NCBI RefSeq assembly: GCF_009650995.1
Contig: NZ_WHVV01000001.1
Coordinates: forward strand, 263,885-327,884
DNA length: 64,000 nt
Reading direction: 5' to 3'
Origin: Sporosarcina cascadiensis
GTDB lineage: Bacteria; Bacillota; Bacilli; Bacillales_A; Planococcaceae
Position numbers and translations under genes: made by a program. This document shows positions 61,625 through 64,000 of the stretch, one piece after another. Every line of letters starts with the position of its first letter. The first letter of the stretch is position 1. The notes beneath the pieces were generated by a model. The model was not told the origin of the DNA. It did not search any database and worked only from the letters and a program-made list of their open reading frames with translations.

Positions 61625-61757
61625 ATGAGCGCGGACGCCGGTTCAATGATCAAGGCGGGTTGCGGTATGATCACGCGGCCGGACCGAATGATCACGTGGC
61701 CGGTGTGTATGAGCGGCCGGGGCCGGACTATGAGCACTTGAGCAGATACGATGATCA
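61625..61757 (+). repeat. 21-bp-phased seven-box array C
   Basis: Boxes begin at 61625, 61646, 61667, 61688, 61709, 61730 and 61751, exactly 21 bp apart, in the same order as arrays A and B. One box has a single change (ATGAGCA at 61730). By hand count C and B differ at 13 of 84 spacer positions and 1 of 49 box positions. Confidence 0.93.
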
Positions 61758-61802
61758 TCCGCGAAGTTTCGCTGGTTCTAGCATACCATTTTAACGAAAA
61801 AC

Positions 61803-61839
61803 AAAAAAGACTGTCCTGAGCCATGGTCTCAGGACAGCC
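61803..61839 (-). terminator. Terminator of yceD-rpmF
   Basis: CTGTCCTGAG (61811-61820) pairs with CTCAGGACAG (61828-61837); on minus TCTTTTTTG follows. Confidence 0.92.
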
Positions 61840-61864
61840 TTCTATTTGCTGCTCACGAATCTAA

Positions 61865-62038
61865 TTATCCGTTTACAACGTCTTTTCCTTTGTAGTGTCC
61901 GCATGATTTGCAAACGTGGTGTGCCAATTTCATTTCGCCACAGTTGTCGCAAGTATTCATACCTGGCGCTTCAATTTTGAAATGAGTTCGACGCATATTT
62001 TTCTTCGTTTTAGAAGTTCTTCTCTTTGGTACTGCCAT
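61865..62038 (-). CDS. rpmF: 50S ribosomal protein L32
   Basis: A 57-residue ribosomal protein, [20 protein letters not shown] at its start, with a zinc ribbon of two CxxC pairs (NTCDNCGE and VCKSCGHY). It retains the zinc-binding form. It follows yceD by 24 bases, the common yceD-rpmF pair. Confidence 0.97.
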   Translation of the reverse strand: MAVPKRRTSKTKKNMRRTHFKIEAPGMNTCDNCGEMKLAHHVCKSCGHYKGKDVVNG

Positions 62039-62062
62039 TTTTGGGCACCTCCTTATAAGGGT

Positions 62063-62596
62063 TTACTCTTTATCGGTTTCAAAAAAATTAGCCAATCCCG
62101 CTAAGCGAGGATCCACTTTTTCTTCTGCTTCCTGCAGACGCAGCGTTTCCAACTCTTCATCGGTTGTATAGGACCAGCCTTTACCTTCCATCTCCCGCAC
62201 ATCATCCGCTGATTCGCAGAATACTTGCAGAGGAATTTCCAATAAAAGAAGTTCTTCCAATACAGGAATAAAATCGATCATATCCCCTTCAGCCGGATGA
62301 ATTTCATCATCTTGCTGCAGCGTCTCTTCATCCCAGCTGAATTGCTCAACTGATTCTATGGAGAACGGATACTCGACGTCTTCCCACGTACGTGCACAAG
62401 GCAGAGTCATCGAACCTTCTAGCCTAAGCCGGCATGTTAACTTTTTCTCACCAATTGAACATGTTCCGCTTACTCGAACAGGCTTAATATCCCTAATTTC
62501 TTCATTCCGTTTTTTAACGGAATCCAAATTTACTGCTTCGTCAAGCAATAGCGGGCCTTGCCTATGTTTCCGTAATTGATGAATGGACCATTTCAT
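62063..62596 (-). CDS. yceD: YceD-family (DUF177) protein
   Basis: A 177-residue acidic protein from ATG 62596 with AGGTGAT upstream. Family features include SGTCSIGEKKLTCRLRLEGS and the Cys-containing LPCARTWEDVEYPF and LPLQVFC-like segments, and an acidic C-terminus. Family members are linked to 23S rRNA or L32 accumulation. Equivalent to B. subtilis YlbN. Confidence 0.9.
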   Translation of the reverse strand: MKWSIHQLRKHRQGPLLLDEAVNLDSVKKRNEEIRDIKPVRVSGTCSIGEKKLTCRLRLEGSMTLPCARTWEDVEYPFSIESVEQFSWDEETLQQDDEIHPAEGDMIDFIPVLEELLLLEIPLQVFCESADDVREMEGKGWSYTTDEELETLRLQEAEEKVDPRLAGLANFFETDKE

Positions 62597-62623
62597 GTCT
62601 ATCACCTCAAGACAACAATGTTG

Positions 62624-62652
62624 ATTATAGTATTTAAAATAAGGGATGTCAA
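62624..62652 (-). promoter_or_regulatory. Promoter of yceD-rpmF
   Basis: Perfect TTGACA (62652-62647) and TATAAT (62629-62624), 17 bases apart on minus, fitting a strong ribosomal-protein promoter. Confidence 0.9.
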
Positions 62653-62661
62653 GATATTTTC

Positions 62662-62691
62662 TTGTCACTCCAACAAGCTTAACGTTATAAT
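62662..62691 (+). promoter_or_regulatory. Promoter of tmcAL
   Basis: TTGTCA (62662-62667) and TATAAT (62686-62691), 18 bases apart on plus, back to back with the yceD promoter. Confidence 0.8.
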
Positions 62692-62722
62692 TCACTATAC
62701 ACTAGCATAGAGGAGGATTCCA

Positions 62723-63922
62723 TTGATTGCAACCGGAATTACAGTTGAATATAATCCCTTTCATAACGGGCATCTTTTTCATTTACAGGAAGCGAAAAGA
62801 CAAACTGAAGCGGATGTGATTATCGCTGTCATGAGCGGACAGTTTCTGCAGCGCGGAGAGCCTGCGATCACAGATAAATGGACACGCACCAGGATGGCTC
62901 TTGCCGGCGGCGCGGATGTGGTCATTGAGCTGCCCTATGCGTTCGCAACGGCACATGCTCCACAATTCGCAAAAGGCGCCATCCAGCTTCTCGATGCGGC
63001 CGGCTGCAATTATTTCTGCTTCGGCAGCGAGCAGGGATCCATTGCTCCATTTATCAGCAGCTTAGATGTAATTTCACAGCATCGACAAATTTATGAACAA
63101 ACGATTAAAGAGGCAATGAAGGAAGGCTTGAGCTATCCGAACGCATTGCGGACAGGCTATGAAGCAATTTCCTCCGATAGTGCCGCTGAATTAGCGGATT
63201 TATCCGAGCCGAATAATATTTTAGGTTTTCAATATATGCAGGCGGCAAAGGACATTCATTCCTCCATGGTACCTGTGACAATTGAGCGGACCGGAACGCA
63301 TTATCATGATACGGAATTACCGGACCACTCGATCGCGAGCGCGACCAGTATCCGAAAATCTATTTTTTCTTGCCATGATGATGAAATTCAATCGTTTATG
63401 CCGTCTGCTTCTTTTCTTTTATTGAATGACTGGCAGGAACAGTTCGAATTTCAGAGCTGGGACAAGTTTTATCCGCTCCTGCGGTATACGATTCTGCGGG
63501 AAGAACCCGGGCGTCTGAGTGAAATTGCGGATATTGCGGAAGGTATCGAATTCGCGTTTTTCAAAGCCGCGAAAGAGCAGCCGACGTTTCAAAGCTTCAT
63601 GCAGGCAGTCAAATCAAAGCGCTATACGTGGACACGGATTCAGCGGATGCTCGTCCACATCCTGACTGGCTGCCGCGCATCAACTAGAGATAACATTACA
63701 GAACCCGGGTATCTTCGGCTTCTCGGGATGTCCCGGGAGGGCAGGAAGTATTTGCAGACTGCGAAAAAAAAGCTAGAGCTGCCGCTGGTCAGCAGGGCAG
63801 CTTCTCTGTCCGATCCTTCGCTCGAACTGGATATTAAAAGTACGGATATTTATATGTGCGGTGTCCGGCCGGATGCATCAATGTCGGGACTGGATTACCG
63901 CACGCCTCCAATCCTGCTGTAG
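62723..63922 (+). CDS. tmcAL: tRNA(Met) cytidine acetate ligase
   Basis: Makes N4-acetylcytidine at the wobble base of elongator tRNA-Met from acetate and ATP. The 399 residues begin IATGITVEYNPFHNGHLFHL with the HxGH nucleotidyltransferase motif and contain SGQFLQRGEPAI and DHSIASATSIRKSI. The start is TTG, six bases after AGGAGG. Equivalent to B. subtilis YlbM; converges on ylbL with eight bases between stops. Confidence 0.94.
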   Translation: MIATGITVEYNPFHNGHLFHLQEAKRQTEADVIIAVMSGQFLQRGEPAITDKWTRTRMALAGGADVVIELPYAFATAHAPQFAKGAIQLLDAAGCNYFCFGSEQGSIAPFISSLDVISQHRQIYEQTIKEAMKEGLSYPNALRTGYEAISSDSAAELADLSEPNNILGFQYMQAAKDIHSSMVPVTIERTGTHYHDTELPDHSIASATSIRKSIFSCHDDEIQSFMPSASFLLLNDWQEQFEFQSWDKFYPLLRYTILREEPGRLSEIADIAEGIEFAFFKAAKEQPTFQSFMQAVKSKRYTWTRIQRMLVHILTGCRASTRDNITEPGYLRLLGMSREGRKYLQTAKKKLELPLVSRAASLSDPSLELDIKSTDIYMCGVRPDASMSGLDYRTPPILL

Positions 63923-63930
63923 AACAGCTG

Positions 63931-64000
63931 TCACTTTTCTTCCAGCTGTTCCAGATAACTAAGCGCGTCGTCCACCGTTTTCACCGGTACAACTTTCATG
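63931..64000 (-). CDS. ylbL: YlbL-family PDZ/Lon-like protease, C-terminal end only
   Basis: Only the last 22 codons are in the window, ending at TGA 63933-63931. KVVPVKTVDDALSYLEQL matches the C-terminal end of B. subtilis YlbL (KVVPVDTVQDAVHYL), and ylbL is the expected neighbour of ylbM. The catalytic domains lie beyond the window edge. Confidence 0.75.
   Translation of the reverse strand, partial: MKVVPVKTVDDALSYLEQLEEK

Larger units (their letters stand above)
60838..61795 (+). repeat. Composite repeat copy C, between the hydratase-like gene and rpmF
   Basis: Plus orientation: module 1 (60838-61156) interrupted by two insertions (about 60897-60988 and 61034-61114), linker with GTATGAGCAT and TTTCATGCAATACTTAA, short module (about 61260-61541) carrying a third insertion, boundary GCAAAGTCGAGCAACGAAAC, and the box-array module (61541-61795). 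The order is that of copy A. No credible gene is present from 60764 to 61864. Confidence 0.87.

Noticed and set aside
61612..61824. 70-codon minus-strand ORF across array C
   Set aside because: It is the same array read on the other strand; the period of 21 keeps it open. It overlaps the rpmF terminator and lacks a start site.

Overview
The window reads as a chromosomal core segment of a spore-forming, moderate-GC member of the Bacillales. It most resembles the Planococcaceae (Sporosarcina-like), although that placement is inferred from gene order and protein similarity recalled from memory. Evidence for sporulation is spoVM, sigG, pro-sigE, spoIIGA, spoVD and ylmC. bshC points to bacillithiol. 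Gene order follows the Bacillus subtilis ylbL-to-spoVM block, seen here in reverse, so nearly everything is on the minus strand. Only rqcH and tmcAL are clearly on plus.

Layout, left to right. 1-345: two tandem 121-bp hairpin repeats and a terminator. 346-13089 (minus): gmk-rpoZ-coaBC-priA-def-fmt-rsmB-prpC-prkC-rsgA-rpe-thiN-spoVM, covering nucleotide and cofactor supply, replication restart, formyl-Met handling, the PASTA kinase/phosphatase pair, ribosome assembly and spore coat anchoring. 13211-15964: rqcH (plus) converges on a FusB-type EF-G-binding protein gene, which carries its own promoter, a leader ORF and alternative hairpins. 16145-27815: the complete ten-gene pyr operon with a single PyrR attenuator in its leader. 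27822-32438: lspA-rluD and ileS with an isoleucine T-box. 32442-38335: divIVA, ylmH, ylmG, sepF, ylmE and ylmC next to sigG, sigE and spoIIGA, with a sigma-F-type promoter and a Spo0A box. 39347-54102: the dcw cell-division and wall cluster (mraZ-rsmH-ftsL-pbpB-spoVD-mraY-murD-spoVE/ftsW-divIB-ylxW-ylxX-sbp-ftsA-ftsZ), which lacks murE, murG and murB. 55049-60763: an enoyl-CoA hydratase-like gene, biotin carrier, carboxyltransferase, panE, a DUF3397-type membrane protein and bshC. 61865-64000: rpmF-yceD, tmcAL and the 3' end of ylbL.

The core genes are ordinary. The unusual material lies between operons. Three copies of a modular composite repeat sit at 38395-39268 (inverted), 54318-54965 and 60838-61795. 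Each contains an array of seven 7-bp boxes (ATGATCA or ATGAGCG) spaced exactly 21 bp apart, in the same order in every copy. Between copies the boxes are almost unchanged while the 14-bp spacers drift. A solo copy of the first module lies between priA and def. A smaller hairpin element has inserted twice into one composite copy and shows a compensatory base-pair change.

Other points worth attention: the carbamoyl-phosphate synthase small subunit has Gly at the position of the catalytic glutaminase Cys; SpoVM is 53 residues long with a TTG start and a basic tail; and the fusB-like gene has an attenuator-type leader.
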